This document shows, piece by piece, positions 62,569-64,000 of a DNA stretch of 64,000 bases. Both the position numbers and the translations under genes were made by a program. Position 1 is the stretch's first letter; each line of letters begins with the position of its first letter. Origin of the DNA: Dyadobacter endophyticus (GTDB lineage Bacteria > Bacteroidota > Bacteroidia > Cytophagales > Spirosomataceae); contig NZ_BMIA01000001.1 in the NCBI RefSeq assembly GCF_014641595.1, positions 2,356,426-2,420,425 on the forward strand, written 5' to 3'. The notes below the pieces were generated by a model. That model worked only from the letters and a program-made list of their open reading frames with translations. It searched no databases and was not told the DNA's origin.

Positions 62569-63927
62569 CTATACAGGTTGCAGGAGCGGCAACGTCACGC
62601 GGAACCAGCCATCCACTTCCTCTATATGCGGGCTGGACTGGTTGAGAAGCTTGTATTTGAATGCAATGTTGGACAGCCCCACCCCGTTCGATTCGACCCT
62701 TACCTTGCGCCGCTGGATATTATTTTCGATGACCAACTGCCGTTCAGGCGTAGTACGGATACGGATGGTGAGTGGCTGGTGGGGCAGTACCACATTATGC
62801 TTGACCGCATTTTCGACCAGTAGTTGTAATGTGAGCGGTGGCAGCAACGCCTCCTTGTGTGTATCCATGGTGAGGAGATCGGTGTGGACGCCATTGCCGT
62901 ACCGGGTACGCAGGAGGTGAAAGTAGGACTGTATAAAACCCATCTCCTGGCTCAGCGTAGTCAGTTCGCCATCTCCGGCGCGCAGCAGGTAACGGTAAAC
63001 GCTCGACAGTTCGTCGACATAGTCGATGGCCTGGCTCGGGGTTTCGTCGATCAGCGATGATAATGTGTTGAGTGCATTGAAAAGAAAATGCGGGTTAACC
63101 TGGCTCTGCAATGCCTTCATTTGCGCCTCGGTGTGCTGCTGTTTCAACTGTTCGAGGATCAAGTCGGCTTCGAGTTGCCTTCGGAGGTGCTGTTCCCGTT
63201 CACGGATCAGTTCCTGCTCTGCAATTACCTGCCGCATCGCCTGACGCTGCTGCCGGTACGAGATTCCAAGCGATACCAGTGCGAGGTCGAGGAAAATGCC
63301 CGCCTGCATTAAAAAGCCCGGGTGAATGAGCAGCGGCAGCTGATCCAAAGCTGGTATGCCATTGCCCAGATGCATATGCAATGATATGGTCGACAGGATT
63401 TCACCGACCCACAGCGCCAGTGTCCCTGCAAAAAAGAAGCGGGCCAGGATATCAGTACGCTTCAGGTGCTTTACAAACGTGTATAAAATGGTAAAATTCG
63501 TAGCCGCCATTACAATGGTACGGATCACATTCAGTTGCGCTTCATGCCAGTCGGTGCGCCAGAGGTCGGAAAACAGGTTAAAATAGATTTCAGGCAAAGT
63601 ACAAATGAACCAGGTGTATTGCATGATCCGGTACCATCGGACAAGCCTCGGATGGTCGCTCAGATCGATAAATTCAACCGCCAGTTCCAGGTATATAATG
63701 GAGAACAAATAGAAGGGCACTGTTCTGCCGAAAGCAACTATATTGTCGGCCGGGGCCACTAGTTCCAGCCCGAAGGAGGTGATCCACAAAAAAACGTACA
63801 GGCTGTACAAAAGGTAAATACGGTCGCGACGGACCACCCATTGGAGCAGGTTTGCAGCCAGCAATACGGCAGCGGCACCTATAAAAAGCAGTAACCATTG
63901 TTGATAGCCGGGTGCAAGTAACGTCAT
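62569..63927 (-). CDS. LytS/7TM-type sensor histidine kinase
   Basis: The 452-aa kinase has seven membrane helices (about 10-28, 37-58, 68-88, 102-122, 135-153, 163-183, 200-222), a coiled coil (about 224-272), then the His_kinase domain with the phospho-acceptor His280 in QVNPHFLFNALNTLSSLI, and a HATPase (LLVENAVKHNV, NGVGLSNIAFK). It belongs to the LytS/YehU class that pairs with LytTR regulators, but no partner is adjacent; the gene lies at the right end, followed upstream by only 73 bp. Sulfur- or peptide-sensing is not predictable. Confidence 0.9.
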   Translation of the reverse strand: MTLLAPGYQQWLLLFIGAAAVLLAANLLQWVVRRDRIYLLYSLYVFLWITSFGLELVAPADNIVAFGRTVPFYLFSIIYLELAVEFIDLSDHPRLVRWYRIMQYTWFICTLPEIYFNLFSDLWRTDWHEAQLNVIRTIVMAATNFTILYTFVKHLKRTDILARFFFAGTLALWVGEILSTISLHMHLGNGIPALDQLPLLIHPGFLMQAGIFLDLALVSLGISYRQQRQAMRQVIAEQELIREREQHLRRQLEADLILEQLKQQHTEAQMKALQSQVNPHFLFNALNTLSSLIDETPSQAIDYVDELSSVYRYLLRAGDGELTTLSQEMGFIQSYFHLLRTRYGNGVHTDLLTMDTHKEALLPPLTLQLLVENAVKHNVVLPHQPLTIRIRTTPERQLVIENNIQRRKVRVESNGVGLSNIAFKYKLLNQSSPHIEEVDGWFRVTLPLLQPV

Positions 63928-64000
63928 GAACGGGCAGGGTGATGTTCAGACGAAAATACATAAAAGTCGTTTCATACCCTTCATTTTACAGTTCATCTGA

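Noticed and set aside
1..64000. Search for CRISPR arrays, tRNA/rRNA genes, IS elements and prophage genes
   Set aside because: No regularly spaced repeats, no cloverleaf or rRNA-like sequence and no transposase or phage protein was seen by eye. A covariance-model scan would be needed to exclude divergent small RNAs.

Overview
This window looks like chromosomal DNA from a Cytophagales-type Bacteroidota. Dyadobacter or a close relative is my best guess, by inference only. The reasons are the SusC/SusD pair, several TonB-dependent receptors, secreted glycosidases and FGly sulfatases, a two-component regulator with a beta-propeller sensor, LytTR/LytS-type regulators, and promoters of the TAnnTTTG type with few Shine-Dalgarno sequences. 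I saw no rRNA, tRNA, CRISPR array, IS element or phage genes.

Left part (1-30111): carbohydrate use. It opens with the C-terminal end of an arabinose/fucose isomerase-like gene. A SusC/SusD locus follows, with a large secreted protein of unknown function, an SGNH hydrolase and a GntR regulator. Next come an SDR/AraC pair, an FGly sulfatase, two GH43 enzymes, a DoxX-like protein, a second TonB-dependent receptor, a HigBA-like toxin-antitoxin pair, a GH106 alpha-L-rhamnosidase, a membrane EEP-family phosphatase/nuclease, a DUF4153-like membrane protein, an SDR and a GH28 pectinase. Together they suggest use of rhamnose-, arabinose- and galacturonate-containing plant polysaccharides.

Middle part (30115-48371): regulators and housekeeping or accessory genes. 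These are a PAS histidine kinase with a single-domain response regulator, an SDR lacking the canonical catalytic tyrosine, a tautomerase, a YegD-like Hsp70, a split Tm-1-like pair (UPF0261 plus PEP-hydrolase-like TIM barrel), a 1-Cys peroxiredoxin, a propeller histidine kinase with LytTR regulator, a second sulfatase, an FtsX/MacB-type permease and a serine beta-lactamase-like hydrolase.

Right part (48533-62552): the most striking region, a compact sigma-54 regulon. Four promoters match the -24/-12 consensus (48971-48986 +, 52801-52816 +, 55947-55962 -, 62437-62452 -). Each has an inverted pair of the same half-site, RCGRTATTTCG, with TATTT cores 28-29 bp apart, centred 101-104 bp upstream of the predicted start. 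The promoters drive (A) an uncharacterised 288-aa protein; (B) an NmrA-like protein, a 57-aa acidic His-rich microprotein, a pirin, a 75-aa protein and a YCII protein; (C) a second YCII protein; (D) two alpha/beta hydrolases, a bestrophin-like channel, a paralogue of the 288-aa protein and a sigma-54 activator. Two GAF-AAA-Fis activators lie inside the region, each directly downstream of one copy of the uncharacterised paralogue. A degenerate serine-recombinase-like domain gene (48533-48838) sits just upstream of site A. The physiological signal is unknown; the gene content hints at a stress or chemical-detoxification response. The window ends with a LytS-type sensor kinase.
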